Shown: positions 53,078-61,852, counted from the stretch's first letter. The stretch is 64,000 bases of DNA from an uncultured Collinsella sp. (GCA_958443615.1 CAUCLI010000001.1:310001-374000); one strand, 5' to 3'. Notes: generated by a model from the sequence alone, not told the origin. Numbers and translations are program-made.

Positions 53078-53926
53078 ATGGAGTACTTGAAGCTCAACAA
53101 CGACGTCACGATGCCCATCGAAGGTTTGGGCACCTTCCTCATGACCCCGGCCGAGGCTGAGGCGGCCGCTACGGCGGCGCTCGTTGCGGGCTACGAGCAC
53201 ATCGACACAGCCAACGCCTACATGAACGAGCGCGCCGTGGGCCGCGCCATCGGCAAGAGCGGCGTCGAGCGCGACAAGATCTTCGTCTCCACCAAGCTCT
53301 GGCCGAGCGTCTACGAGGCGGGCATGCCGGCGGTGGACGCCACGCTTGCGCGCCTGGGGCTCGACTACGTGGACATGCTCATCTTGCACCAGCCGGTGGG
53401 CGACTACCTGGCGGCATGGCGCACGATGGAGGAGGCCTACCGCGCCGGCAAGGTGCGCGCCCTCGGCCTCTCCAACTTTCCTCAGGACAAGATTGACGAG
53501 GTCATCGAAGCGAGCGAGGTCAAGCCGCAGCTCGTGACCGTTGAGTGCCACCCCTACCACGCCCAGCGCGACCTGCGCGCCCACCTCGCGCCGCACGGTA
53601 CGGTGATTGAGGCGTGGTACCCGCTCGGCCACGGCGACAAAGGCCTTCTGGAGGAGCCCGTCTTCGTCGCTCTCGCCGAGAAGTACGGCAAGGCCCCGGC
53701 CCAGGTGATCCTGCGCTGGCACGTGCAGATGGGCACCTCGATCATCCCCGGCTCCAAGAACCCCGTCCACATCGCCGACAACGCGGACATCTTCGACTTT
53801 GCGCTCACCGACGACGAGATGGCACGCATCGCCCAACTCGACGGAACCAAGAGCTACTACGAGCAGACCGATGAGGCGCTCGCGGGCTATCTCAAGATCA
53901 GACCGGATTTCGACGCCCAAGAATAG
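53078..53926 (+). CDS. Aldo/keto reductase (2,5-diketogluconate reductase-like)
   Basis: A 282-residue NADPH-dependent TIM-barrel reductase. Catalytic tetrad: Asp and Tyr in YEHIDTANAY, Lys in VSTKLWPS, His in MLILHQPVGDY. ALGLSNFPQDK and STSIIPGSK-type loops (GTSIIPGSKN) bind NADPH. The start at 53078 has AGAGAGGA. Divergent from the LysR gene and 56 bp before a flavodoxin lipoprotein. Probably reduces small aldehydes or ketones. Confidence 0.92.
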   Translation: MEYLKLNNDVTMPIEGLGTFLMTPAEAEAAATAALVAGYEHIDTANAYMNERAVGRAIGKSGVERDKIFVSTKLWPSVYEAGMPAVDATLARLGLDYVDMLILHQPVGDYLAAWRTMEEAYRAGKVRALGLSNFPQDKIDEVIEASEVKPQLVTVECHPYHAQRDLRAHLAPHGTVIEAWYPLGHGDKGLLEEPVFVALAEKYGKAPAQVILRWHVQMGTSIIPGSKNPVHIADNADIFDFALTDDEMARIAQLDGTKSYYEQTDEALAGYLKIRPDFDAQE

Positions 53927-53982
53927 CCCAAGGCGGCCACGAGAGCTGCCTTTCACCTCACGAGCATGGAACGGAGAAGCAC

Positions 53983-54645
53983 ATGAACACCGCACGAACC
54001 CTTACCCGACGCAGCTTCCTCATGGGGGCGGCCGCCATCGCACCGCTCACCGTCCTTCTGGCCGGATGCAGCGCCGAAGACGATGCCACATCCTCTGGGA
54101 GCGCCGCCAGCGCACAGGGCGGCACTCCGAGCGCCTCGTCGGACAACGCGTCGGCACGGGGCAACGTCCTTGTTGCCTACTACTCGGCGCAGGGGCACAC
54201 CGAGGCTGTGGCGCAAACAATCGCCGACGAGCTGGGGGCCGACCTCTTTGAGGTGACGCCCACGGAGCCCTACTCCGACGACGACCTCAACTGGACCGAT
54301 GACAGCAGCCGCGTCACGCGCGAGCACGAGGATGAAAGCCTGCGCGACGTCGAGCTCGAGCAGGTCACGCCGGATGTCTGGGAGGACTATGACACCGTGC
54401 TCGTGGGATACCCCATCTGGTGGGGTATCGCGGCCTGGCCCATCGACAACTTCATCTCAGGCAACGACTGGGACGGCAAGACGGTGGTCCCGTTCTGCAC
54501 CTCTTCCTCCTCGGGCCTTGGCCAGAGCGGCGGGCTGCTCGCCGAGGCCGCGGGCTCCGGCGACTGGCAGGAGGGCAGGCGCTTCTCGTCCAATGTGGAC
54601 GAGTCCGAGGTTCGTGATTGGGTCTCCGGTCTCGGCCTGGCATAG
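53983..54645 (+). CDS. Exported flavodoxin-like lipoprotein
   Basis: A 220-residue protein with a Tat-like motif (LTRRSFLMG), hydrophobic region and lipobox LAGC, then a Ser/Ala-rich linker and a flavodoxin domain (~60-220; VLVAYYSAQGHTEAVAQTIA, the FMN phosphate loop; VGYPIWWGIAAWPI). Flavodoxin_4-type domains bind FMN. Tat export would carry the folded flavoprotein across the membrane, where it is lipid-anchored. Follows the AKR gene by 56 bp, same strand. Confidence 0.88.
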   Translation: MNTARTLTRRSFLMGAAAIAPLTVLLAGCSAEDDATSSGSAASAQGGTPSASSDNASARGNVLVAYYSAQGHTEAVAQTIADELGADLFEVTPTEPYSDDDLNWTDDSSRVTREHEDESLRDVELEQVTPDVWEDYDTVLVGYPIWWGIAAWPIDNFISGNDWDGKTVVPFCTSSSSGLGQSGGLLAEAAGSGDWQEGRRFSSNVDESEVRDWVSGLGLA

Positions 54646-54687
54646 GCTATCGGAAACGACAGCCCGCTGATAATCTGGGAGTTTCGA

Positions 54688-55482
54688 ATGATTCTATACT
54701 TCACCGGGACGGGCAACTGCCTTTACGTGGCGCGTGAGCTGGCCGCGGAGGGAGAGAGGGTCCTGAGCATCCCGCAGGAGATGCGCCGCGGGGGCGAGCT
54801 CGTCTACGCGGATGACGCGATCGGCATCGTTTACCCCGTCTACGGTCACATGATGCCCGACATGGTGCGGGAGTTCATCAACCGCGCGTCGTTCGACGCG
54901 CCCTACCTCTACTTCGTCTGCACCTACGGAAGCCGGCACGCCAACGCCACCGAGCTGTGCCTGGAGAACGCGCGGGCGGCGGGGCTCAACCCCGCCTACG
55001 TGACCACGCTCCTCATGGTTGACAACTGGCTGCCCAACTTCGACATGGACGAGCAGCGCGCCCGCATCCCCGAGAAGAAGATCGGCGAGAACCTTGCGCG
55101 CATTCGCGCGGACGTCGCGGCGCGCCGCCAGTGGTTCGAGCCGGTGACCGACGAGGACCGCGCGGCCCACGAGCAGTTCATGAGCCGCGGCTTGCGCTTC
55201 GAGCCCTCAGTACTGGGGGACTTTCTCACCATCGACTCCGAGAGGTGCATCGGCTGCGGGATATGCGCTAAGGCGTGCCCTGCCGGGTGCATCGCGCTCG
55301 AGGGCGGCAAGGCCGTCCGCAGCGCGCAGGCGGGCTTTGGCTGCAACGCGTGCCTCGCCTGCATGCACGCCTGCCCGGCGCACGCCATCGCCTGCGCGGC
55401 GGGCGACAAGAACCCCGCGGCGCGCTTCCGCAACGAGCACGTGACCCTTGCCGAGCTGCAAGAGGCCAACAGCGGCCGCTGA
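54688..55482 (+). CDS. EFR1-type ferredoxin-flavodoxin fusion
   Basis: A 264-residue cytosolic redox protein. N-terminal flavodoxin-like domain (MILYFTGTGNCLYVARELA; GIVYPVYGHMMPDMV) and a C-terminal 2[4Fe-4S] ferredoxin (~190-245) with CIGCGICAKACPAGC and CNACLACMHACPAHA, eight Cys in the classic spacing. Such proteins shuttle electrons among flavins and iron-sulfur centres in anaerobes. 42 bp after the flavodoxin lipoprotein. Confidence 0.92.
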   Translation: MILYFTGTGNCLYVARELAAEGERVLSIPQEMRRGGELVYADDAIGIVYPVYGHMMPDMVREFINRASFDAPYLYFVCTYGSRHANATELCLENARAAGLNPAYVTTLLMVDNWLPNFDMDEQRARIPEKKIGENLARIRADVAARRQWFEPVTDEDRAAHEQFMSRGLRFEPSVLGDFLTIDSERCIGCGICAKACPAGCIALEGGKAVRSAQAGFGCNACLACMHACPAHAIACAAGDKNPAARFRNEHVTLAELQEANSGR

Positions 55483-55543
55483 TACGCTTCTCGCCATGCC
55501 GAAAGCCTGAGGCCTCGGCTCGATCCATTCGGAGGGAGGAGCT

Positions 55544-55708
55544 ATGCACGCGACCCATCTTTCACGAAGATCCTTTATCGAAGCTGCCGCGCTTGCTGCA
55601 TGCGGGCTGGTGCTCGGCGGAAGCCTGGGCGGCGAGCACGTGCTCGAGCAGGCCGAGAAGATCGGGCTGGGCCGCCGCACGTACCAACTCGTGGAGGTTG
55701 GGGCATGA
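55544..55708 (+). CDS. Tat-signal-bearing 54-residue peptide
   Basis: ATG at 55544 with GGAGGGAGGA upstream reads MHATHLSRRSFIEAAALAAC, an obvious twin-arginine motif and hydrophobic stretch, then GLVLGGSLGGEHVLEQAEK and a basic end. Its stop overlaps the next start as ATGA (55705-55708), so it is translationally coupled to the hydrolase lipoprotein. The short mature part has no family I know. It may be a truncated molybdo/flavoprotein leader or a small exported peptide. Confidence 0.65.
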   Translation: MHATHLSRRSFIEAAALAACGLVLGGSLGGEHVLEQAEKIGLGRRTYQLVEVGA

Positions 55709-56586
55709 ATATCACGAGAAGAACTTTCCTTGCACTCGCCACCTCGGCCCCCCTTGCTCTTGCCGGATGCTCTGCAACGGGGGATTCGGTAGCGTCGAGA
55801 GGCAGCGCCTCAGGCCTCGGGGAGGGCGCGGATGTCCGCGAGCCTGGCGGCTACGTCTTCATGGAGGGATCGCAGACAGACCGTGGTTTCGTGGTGGAAG
55901 ACGCACTGCAAACACCATCGGGTGGGACACTGCACTTCTCGCTCCATGTGCCGGATTCCTACGACGGATCCGTGCCCTATGCGCTCTACGTGGCTTGCCC
56001 CGGCTGGGAGGGACTCTACTTCCAGGGCGTGGGCGCCAACCTTCAAGAGGACTATCCCTTTGTGGCGAACGACTACATCGCCGACATGATCGTGGCCTCA
56101 CCCCAGCTCGACGACTGGGGCGAGCAATCCGCGGCTGACGTGGTGGAGCTCACCGAGTGGCTGCTCGGCACCTACAACATCGATGCAGGCCGCGTGTATC
56201 TGAGCGGCTGCTCGGGCGGCGGCGAGACCATCTCCCTCGTTCTGGGAACGCGTCCCGAGCTCTACCGCCGTGCGCTCCACACCATCTCGCGCTGGGACGG
56301 CGACATCGATGAGCTCGCAGCTGCCGAGGTCCCGGTGTATATGGCCATCGGCGAGCACGACGACTATTACGGTTCCGAGCCGGCGCGCGAGGCGGCGGAG
56401 CGCATGAGAGAGGCCTACCGTGCTTGCGGGCTCAGCGAGAGCCGCATCGACGAGCTCGTAACACTCGACGTGAAACCGACGAGCTACTTCGTCGAACACG
56501 GCTTCGGCGAGGACGCCGGCCAGCACGGAGCGGGCGGGTACCTGTTTGCACATGACGAGGATATTATGGGGTGGCTGTTCTCATGA
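55705..56586 (+). CDS. Tat-exported lipoprotein, alpha/beta hydrolase (PHB-depolymerase/esterase-like)
   Basis: A 293-residue protein: ITRRTFLAL Tat motif, lipobox LAGC, then a hydrolase domain (~55-290). YVACPGWEGLYFQG and IVASPQLDDWGEQSA are typical early strands; the nucleophile elbow is SGCSGGGE; AIGEHDDYYGSEP supplies the acid region and a His near VEHGFGEDAGQHG may complete the triad. Probably an esterase or peptidase acting outside the membrane. It overlaps the small Tat peptide and the following membrane-protein gene by ATGA, so three genes are coupled. Confidence 0.8.
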   Translation: MNITRRTFLALATSAPLALAGCSATGDSVASRGSASGLGEGADVREPGGYVFMEGSQTDRGFVVEDALQTPSGGTLHFSLHVPDSYDGSVPYALYVACPGWEGLYFQGVGANLQEDYPFVANDYIADMIVASPQLDDWGEQSAADVVELTEWLLGTYNIDAGRVYLSGCSGGGETISLVLGTRPELYRRALHTISRWDGDIDELAAAEVPVYMAIGEHDDYYGSEPAREAAERMREAYRACGLSESRIDELVTLDVKPTSYFVEHGFGEDAGQHGAGGYLFAHDEDIMGWLFS

Positions 56587-57260
56587 CGCGGAGAGTGAAG
56601 GGACCGGCGAGAAGGGCGCTGCGCCGCACGGCCGACGTAGCCCTTGCGAGCCTGCTTGTGGTTCAGATGTGCTATCAGCTGCTCCCAGAGGATTTCCATG
56701 CGTTTCTGGGTGTCGTGATGGTCGCGGCTGCGGGCGTCCACCTCTGGCTCAACGGCGCATGGATCCGCTCGCTTAGAACTGGGCGCTGGGGCGCCGCACG
56801 CCTGTTGCTCGCCGTGTGCGCGGGGGCATCTCTGCTCCTCATGGCATCGCTCGTCGCAAGCGGTCTTGTGCTCTCGGGTATCTTACCGGCGCTGCGCCCT
56901 CTCGATGGGCTCGCCCGTGCAGCGCACCTCAGCTCATCCTATCTCGCACTGCTCATCTTCCCCCTCCACGCCGGGTTCCATGCAGGCAAAACGCTTAGCC
57001 GCTCAACGAGCAACGTGGTGAAACCTGCTGAGAAGCTGGGACTTGCCGCGTGGCTGCTCGCATCATGCGTGGGCATCTACGAGTTCTTCTCGCTGCATAT
57101 ATGGGATTACGTGACGCTGCGTATGCCCTTCGTGCTTTCCGCCGACGCCCCGCTACCGGTTTACCTGCTCGAGCACGCGTGCGTCATGGCGCTTTTCGCG
57201 CTTCTGGGTGCCCTGCTCATGCGGGTGGTCGCTCGCGGCTCCCGCCCGATCATACGCTAG
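56583..57260 (+). CDS. DUF4405-like integral membrane protein
   Basis: A 225-residue membrane protein with five or six hydrophobic segments and His residues inside or near helices (GVHLWLNGAW, RAAHLSSSYLALLIFPLHAGFH, LEHACVMALF), as in DUF4405/cytochrome b561-like proteins. Haem binding is possible but not shown. The start at 56583 overlaps the previous stop (ATGA). It would serve as the membrane electron conduit for the exported redox proteins upstream; this is inference. Confidence 0.7.
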   Translation: MTRRVKGPARRALRRTADVALASLLVVQMCYQLLPEDFHAFLGVVMVAAAGVHLWLNGAWIRSLRTGRWGAARLLLAVCAGASLLLMASLVASGLVLSGILPALRPLDGLARAAHLSSSYLALLIFPLHAGFHAGKTLSRSTSNVVKPAEKLGLAAWLLASCVGIYEFFSLHIWDYVTLRMPFVLSADAPLPVYLLEHACVMALFALLGALLMRVVARGSRPIIR

Positions 57261-57264
57261 GCAA

Positions 57265-57310
57265 ACGAAAAGGGGCGGTGGGCCTCCGTTTTCACGGGCC
57301 CACCGCCGCC
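57265..57310. terminator. Bidirectional terminator between convergent genes
   Basis: GCGGTGGGCC (57276-57285)/GGCCCACCGC (57298-57307) stem, with a T-rich flank on the minus strand (CCCCTTTTCGTTT). Confidence 0.75.
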
Positions 57311-57333
57311 GAACTGGGTTACGCAAGTCGGGA

Positions 57334-57783
57334 CTACGCGAGCTTCTTCGAGAGCGCCCTTGCCTTGCGCGCGTTGTCGACCATGCCGCCGTAGGTCATG
57401 CCATAGAGCGCGGCGAAGCGCTTCATGGTGTACTCGCCCCAATCGAGCATCTCGCGCGTGGGCGCGCCACCTTGGAATACGAAATAGAGCGTCTTGCCGC
57501 TCATGCTGCCCTCGCGCACCGGACCGTAGAAGCGGTCGAGCAGGTTGCGCAGCATGCCGGAGAGGTTGTGCCAGTAGACGGGCGACCCCACGACCAGGGT
57601 GTCCGCCGCCTCGATGCGCGCGAGCACGTCCTCGAAGTCATCGTCACCGTAGCTCTGGCCGTAGCCGTAGACCTTGTGCTCGGCAAGGTTCAGCTGCTCG
57701 TACGGACGATCGCCGATGAGCTCGCGCGCCAGGCGCGCCGTGTTGCCATCCTTGTTGGGGCTTCCGTTGATGAAGAGAATCAT
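57334..57783 (-). CDS. Flavodoxin-fold NAD(P)H-dependent oxidoreductase
   Basis: A 149-residue protein: MILFINGSPNKDGNTARLAR (FMN phosphate loop) and VVGSPVYWHNLSGMLRNLLD are signatures of the FMN_red/flavodoxin_2 group. The start at 57783 follows TGAGGAG on the minus strand; a GTG nine bases upstream is an alternative. Reduces quinones or flavins with NAD(P)H. Convergent with the DUF4405 gene. Confidence 0.88.
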   Translation of the reverse strand: MILFINGSPNKDGNTARLARELIGDRPYEQLNLAEHKVYGYGQSYGDDDFEDVLARIEAADTLVVGSPVYWHNLSGMLRNLLDRFYGPVREGSMSGKTLYFVFQGGAPTREMLDWGEYTMKRFAALYGMTYGGMVDNARKARALSKKLA

Positions 57784-57879
57784 ACGTCTCACTCCTCACG
57801 TATTGTCTGATACCGCCTCTACCATAGGCGTGAGAAGATCCGGCGAGAAGTTCCTGCTCGTAGGCAGCTTATAACCGTG

Positions 57880-58305
57880 GGGTGCGGTCCGGCTACCACC
57901 GGTGTATTGGCTCCATAGCTGACACAACCGCCGCAGCCTTCACGCAACACCGACGAGCGACGCCTGACCTCGGCGGCGCCGAGGTTCTCGAGCAGTCGTT
58001 CGGGCTTGCGGCTGCCCGGGATGGGGATGATGTAGGGCTTCTTCTCAAGCATCCAGGAAAGGGAGACCTGGGCAGGCGTCGCCGCGTGTAGCCCAGACAA
58101 CTCGCGCACGAGTCTCATGAGGGGCTCGGCGCGCTTCTCGCCTTCCTTGGTGTACTTTCGTGGCAATGACCGCCTCGCCGCGCACGGGCTCAAGCGCGAC
58201 GCCCACCACGTCCTCGTTGTGTGCCTCGGTACCGTCAGCTCGTCGCCCGACGTGGCACTCCGCCGTGTCGAAGAAGGTGTAGCCCTGCTCGTACCCCGGC
58301 GTTAT
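57880..58305 (-). pseudogene. Aldo/keto reductase remnant (YajO-like), internally deleted
   Basis: On the minus strand, YEQGYTFFDTAE and, ~25 residues later, VIATK mark the N-terminal third of an aldo/keto reductase. In another frame ATPAQVSLSWMLEKKPYIIP and PGSRKPERLLENLGAAE mark its C-terminal part. The ~150 residues normally between are missing and the frame changes. Broken gene lying between two intact redox genes. Confidence 0.75.
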
Positions 58306-58387
58306 AGGCCCCTCACCAACGGAGACTTCCGTCGGCGCAGCGCCCTTCGTACGGTGGATACGTCAAGTTGTGAGAAAGGAAGGCACC

Positions 58388-59239
58388 ATGGATTACATCA
58401 CCCTGAACAACGGCGTGCGCATGCCGCAGCTCGGCTTCGGCGTGTATCAGATCCCGGACGCCGCCGAGTGCCAGCGCGCCGTGGAGGACGCGCTCTCGGT
58501 CGGCTACCGGCTGCTCGACACAGCCGCGAGCTACGGCAACGAGGAGGCGGTCGGGACCGCCATTCGCGCGAGCGGCCTGCCGCGCGACGAGGTGTTCGTG
58601 ACGACCAAGCTGTGGATGTCGGACGCGAGCTACGAGGGAGCCAAGCGCGGCTTCGACGCGTCGCTCGAGCGGCTGGGGCTCGACTACGTCGACCTCTACC
58701 TCATCCACCAGCCGTTTGGTGACGTCTTCGGCGCGTGGCACGCCATGGAGGAGCTCTACGAGCAGGGCGTTATCCGCGCCATGGGGACAGCTAACTTCTA
58801 TCCCGACCACCTTGCGAACCTCATCTCGTTCAACCGCATCGCCCCCGCCGTGAACCAGGTTGAGTGCAACGTGTTCTTCCAGCAGCGCAGCGCGCAGGAG
58901 TATATGGCCGGCAAGGACGTGGCCATGGAGGGCTGGGCTCCCTTCGCGGAAGGACGCAACGACCTCTTCCACAACGAGGTCCTCGCCCGCATCGGCGAGG
59001 CGCACGGCAAGACGGTCGCCCAGGTCGCGCTGCGCTGGCTGCTGCAGCGCGGCGTGGTCTGCATCCCCAAGAGTACGCACCGCGAGCGCATGGAGCAGAA
59101 CTTCGACGTCTTCGACTTTGCGCTGGGCGACGGCGAGATGGCCGCCATCGCCGCGCTCGACACCGGGCGCAGCGCGTTCTTCGACCACCACGACCCCGCC
59201 ACCGTCGAGATGATGGCTGGGCTCGTGTGCAACGTGTAG
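58388..59239 (+). CDS. Aldo/keto reductase
   Basis: A 283-residue reductase. Catalytic Asp/Tyr in YRLLDTAASY, Lys in VTTKLWMS, His in LYLIHQPFGD; C-terminal VVCIPKSTHRERMEQNF binds NADPH. AGAAAGGAAGG supports the start at 58388. It precedes the iron alcohol dehydrogenase by 70 bp, so the two probably act on related aldehydes. Similar to, but clearly different from, the reductase at 53078. Confidence 0.92.
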   Translation: MDYITLNNGVRMPQLGFGVYQIPDAAECQRAVEDALSVGYRLLDTAASYGNEEAVGTAIRASGLPRDEVFVTTKLWMSDASYEGAKRGFDASLERLGLDYVDLYLIHQPFGDVFGAWHAMEELYEQGVIRAMGTANFYPDHLANLISFNRIAPAVNQVECNVFFQQRSAQEYMAGKDVAMEGWAPFAEGRNDLFHNEVLARIGEAHGKTVAQVALRWLLQRGVVCIPKSTHRERMEQNFDVFDFALGDGEMAAIAALDTGRSAFFDHHDPATVEMMAGLVCNV

Positions 59240-59309
59240 GCGGGCGGCCGGGCACATCGACCACACTGACCTCACTCGTAAAACGAATCGTCTACCAGGA
59301 GGAATTGCC

Positions 59310-60473
59310 ATGAACGCATTTACCTATGACTACCCGGTCAAGAATTACTTCGGCGAGGGCGCGGTGGACCAGGCGCTCGACGCCGAGATGGAGAGCATGG
59401 GGGAGACCGTTCTTCTCGCCTACGGTGGAGGCTCGGTCAAGCGGACCGGTGTCTACGACCGCGTGGTCGAGAAGCTCACGGGTGCCGGCAAGCGCGTGGT
59501 GGACTTCGGTGGAATCATGTCCAACCCGACCTACGAGAAGTGCCAGGAAGGCGCTGCGCTCGCGCGCGAGGAGCAGGTCGATTTCATCCTCGCCGTGGGC
59601 GGTGGCTCGGTCTTCGACTGCTGCAAGGTCGTCTCCGCGCAGGCCATGCTCGATGAGGACATCGAGGGCTACGAGCACGTCCAGGGCAAGATGCCGAGTT
59701 CGTTCATCCCCATGGGCTGCATCGTGACGCTCTCCGGCACGGGCGCCGAGCAGAACAACGGCGCCGTCATCACCAACGAGGAAACGCATGTGAAGGGCGC
59801 CTTCTTCGGTGCGTTGCCCTCGTGGGCGGCGCTTGATCCGGCGCTCACGCTCACCGTTCCCCACGCGCAGTTCATGAGTGGCGCGTTCGACACGCTCTCG
59901 CACTGCATGGAGAGCTATTTCGGGAGCCCGCGCGGGCGCAACGTCACCGACGACATCAACCTCGCCATTCAGAAGAACGTCATCCGCAATATGCGGGTCG
60001 TCGCGGAGGACGACCAGAACCTCGAGGCGCGCAGCGAGCTCGTCTATGATTCCGCCATGGCCGAGAACGGCGTGCTCAAGATCGGCAAGGCCACGGACTT
60101 CCAAGCGCACATGATCCAGCACCAGTACGGCGCATACACCCACACCAACCACGGCATGGGCCTCGCGGTCATCCACCCGGCGCTCTACCGCCACCTTGCC
60201 CCCGAGGTGCCCGAGCAGTTCGCCCGCTGGGCGAGCGAGGTGTGGGGCGTCGACGCCGCGGGCAAGGGCGACCTCGCCATCGCGCTCGAGGGCATCGACC
60301 GCCTGCAGGCGTTCATCGGCGAGATGGGCCTGCCCACGAGCTTCGCCGAGATGGGCTCCGACGCGCCCGATGAGACGCTCCGCAAGGTAGCCGACACCTG
60401 CGTGCTCACCGGCGGCTGCGCCAAGAGGCTCGAGCGCGACGAGGTGTTCCAGATTCTGCTCGAATGCCGATAG
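59310..60473 (+). CDS. Iron-containing alcohol dehydrogenase (BdhA/YqhD-like)
   Basis: A 387-residue group III alcohol dehydrogenase. LLAYGGGSVKRTGVYD and ILAVGGGSVFDCCK form the NAD(P)-binding core; the metal-site His residues appear in SGAFDTLSHCMESYF (~190-205), MIQHQYGAYTHTNHGMGLAV (~265-280). The GGGSVKRTG motif favours NADPH-dependent butanol/aldehyde reductases. AGGAGG precedes the start. Likely an operon with the aldo/keto reductase. Confidence 0.92.
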   Translation: MNAFTYDYPVKNYFGEGAVDQALDAEMESMGETVLLAYGGGSVKRTGVYDRVVEKLTGAGKRVVDFGGIMSNPTYEKCQEGAALAREEQVDFILAVGGGSVFDCCKVVSAQAMLDEDIEGYEHVQGKMPSSFIPMGCIVTLSGTGAEQNNGAVITNEETHVKGAFFGALPSWAALDPALTLTVPHAQFMSGAFDTLSHCMESYFGSPRGRNVTDDINLAIQKNVIRNMRVVAEDDQNLEARSELVYDSAMAENGVLKIGKATDFQAHMIQHQYGAYTHTNHGMGLAVIHPALYRHLAPEVPEQFARWASEVWGVDAAGKGDLAIALEGIDRLQAFIGEMGLPTSFAEMGSDAPDETLRKVADTCVLTGGCAKRLERDEVFQILLECR

Positions 60474-60677
60474 GGCGATACGGGCGACTCCCAAGGTTCT
60501 TCTCAACCTCGTCTGAGCCCAGCCCTTAACGAGCCCTTTCCGGGAAGCGCCCTCTCTGCGCGCGTCGACTCCAAGCGGGGCGATGCTCCTTGTGGCCGGT
60601 GATGCCAAAACGATGAGAAAAATTACGGAGAACGGGCACAACGGGGACATTGTGAGGACTGACGTCAACTCAATAAC

Positions 60678-60714
60678 AGCCTCCGAGCCCTCTGGTTCGG
60701 AGGCTTTCTTTTTC
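60678..60714 (+). terminator. Intrinsic terminator downstream of alcohol dehydrogenase
   Basis: AGCCTCCGA/TCGGAGGCT stem followed by TTCTTTTT. Just upstream, AACGGGGACATTGTG (60639) loosely resembles the GGGGACAG repeats. Confidence 0.85.
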
Positions 60715-60766
60715 GTTCTGCCCAGAAAAGAGCTTCTTGCCGGAGTCCCATGGGTGGCGAACGGCT

Positions 60767-61207
60767 TTATCGAGCGTGCGCGTTCTCGTAGGCGCCTTTG
60801 ATTTCTTCTGGCAAATCGTCGGGAATCAGCACCTTCAGCCTGTCCTCGCTGCCATCCTGAATCGCCTGCTCGTAGTACCAGCATTTGAACTTCAGCATGT
60901 CCAGCGCGCGGTTCATCTTCGCGATCTCCGACTCCATGTGGGCCTTCCGCTCCTCGAACATGGCCTTGCGCTTGGGATATGTCGATGGGCCTTCTGCACA
61001 CCATTCCATGAACAGTCGGATGTCCTTAATCTCCATTCCAGCCTTCTTCAGGCATTCGATGACCCGAAGCGCCTCGAGTTCCGTATCGCCGAATCGGCGA
61101 ATGCAGGACGTCCGCTCCAATCCCGGGAGCAATCCCTGCTTGTCGTAATAACGCAGCGTGGAAACGGGCAGACCGAACATCTCCGCCACCTGTCCGATTG
61201 TGTACAT
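60767..61207 (-). CDS. MerR-family transcriptional regulator
   Basis: A 146-residue regulator: MYTIGQVAEMFGLPVSTLRY, YDKQGLLPGLERT and RRFGDTELEALRVIECLKKA are the MerR winged helix; a coiled-coil (~75-120) follows and the C-terminus lacks a metal-binding Cys cluster. Such AdhR/NmlR-like members sense electrophiles or redox stress. Divergent from an FMN reductase gene and a MerR-type promoter lies between. Confidence 0.92.
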   Translation of the reverse strand: MYTIGQVAEMFGLPVSTLRYYDKQGLLPGLERTSCIRRFGDTELEALRVIECLKKAGMEIKDIRLFMEWCAEGPSTYPKRKAMFEERKAHMESEIAKMNRALDMLKFKCWYYEQAIQDGSEDRLKVLIPDDLPEEIKGAYENAHAR

Positions 61208-61238
61208 GAGTCCTCCGGATAAAACTCGATTTCATCCC

Positions 61239-61269
61239 TTGACCTAAAGTCAGGTTTAGGTATTACCTT
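61239..61269 (+). promoter_or_regulatory. MerR-type promoter/operator
   Basis: TTGACC (61239-61244) with a 19-bp spacer to TACCTT (61264-61269). The spacer holds a perfect dyad ACCTAAA (61242-61248)/TTTAGGT (61255-61261). Over-long spacer plus dyad is the hallmark of MerR-activated promoters. Confidence 0.75.
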
Positions 61270-61312
61270 CATTCTCGTCACTCGAAATCGGGAATGCAAG
61301 GAGTACTTCGTA

Positions 61313-61852
61313 ATGGGCAAATCAGTTTTGATCGTATCTTCAAGTCCTCGAAAGAACGGCAATTCCGAGACGTTGGCGGACGCCTTCGCCAAAGGTGCGC
61401 GAGAAGCGGGCCACAGTGTGGAGACCGTGCGCCTGCGTGAAAAACAGCTTGGTTTCTGCAAGGGCTGCCTTGCCTGCTTAAGGCTGGGGCGCTGCGTCAT
61501 CCAGGACGATGCCGTGGAGATTGCCGCCAAGATGCACGATGCGGATGTGTTGGTGTTCGCAACGCCTGTCTACTACTACAGCGTTTGCGGTCAGCTTAAG
61601 ACCATGCTGGATCGCGCTAACCCGCTTTTCGACTCCGATTATGCATTTACCGAGGCATATCTATTGGCAACGGCGGCGGAGGACGGGAACTCAACCTTTG
61701 ACGGCGCCAAAAAAGCGGTACAGGGCTGGGTTGATTGCTTCCCCCGTTGCACGCTTGCCGGAACGGTATTCGCCGGCGGCGTGGACGGCGTGGGCGAAAT
61801 CGCTGGGCGTCCCGCTCTTGAGCAGGCGCGACGCATGGGCATGGGAATCTAG
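61313..61852 (+). CDS. NADPH-dependent FMN reductase / flavodoxin family protein
   Basis: A 179-residue reductase: SVLIVSSSPRKNGNSETLAD (FMN loop), FCKGCLACLRLGRCVIQDD (the Cys-containing segment of iron-sulfur-flavoprotein-like reductases) and FATPVYYYSVCGQLKTMLDR. It is the likely MerR target. Followed by a cupin remnant and an alpha/beta hydrolase on the same strand. Confidence 0.9.
   Translation: MGKSVLIVSSSPRKNGNSETLADAFAKGAREAGHSVETVRLREKQLGFCKGCLACLRLGRCVIQDDAVEIAAKMHDADVLVFATPVYYYSVCGQLKTMLDRANPLFDSDYAFTEAYLLATAAEDGNSTFDGAKKAVQGWVDCFPRCTLAGTVFAGGVDGVGEIAGRPALEQARRMGMGI

Noticed and set aside
60583..60801. 72-codon open frame after the alcohol dehydrogenase
   Set aside because: It runs through a strong intrinsic terminator and has no homology signal.
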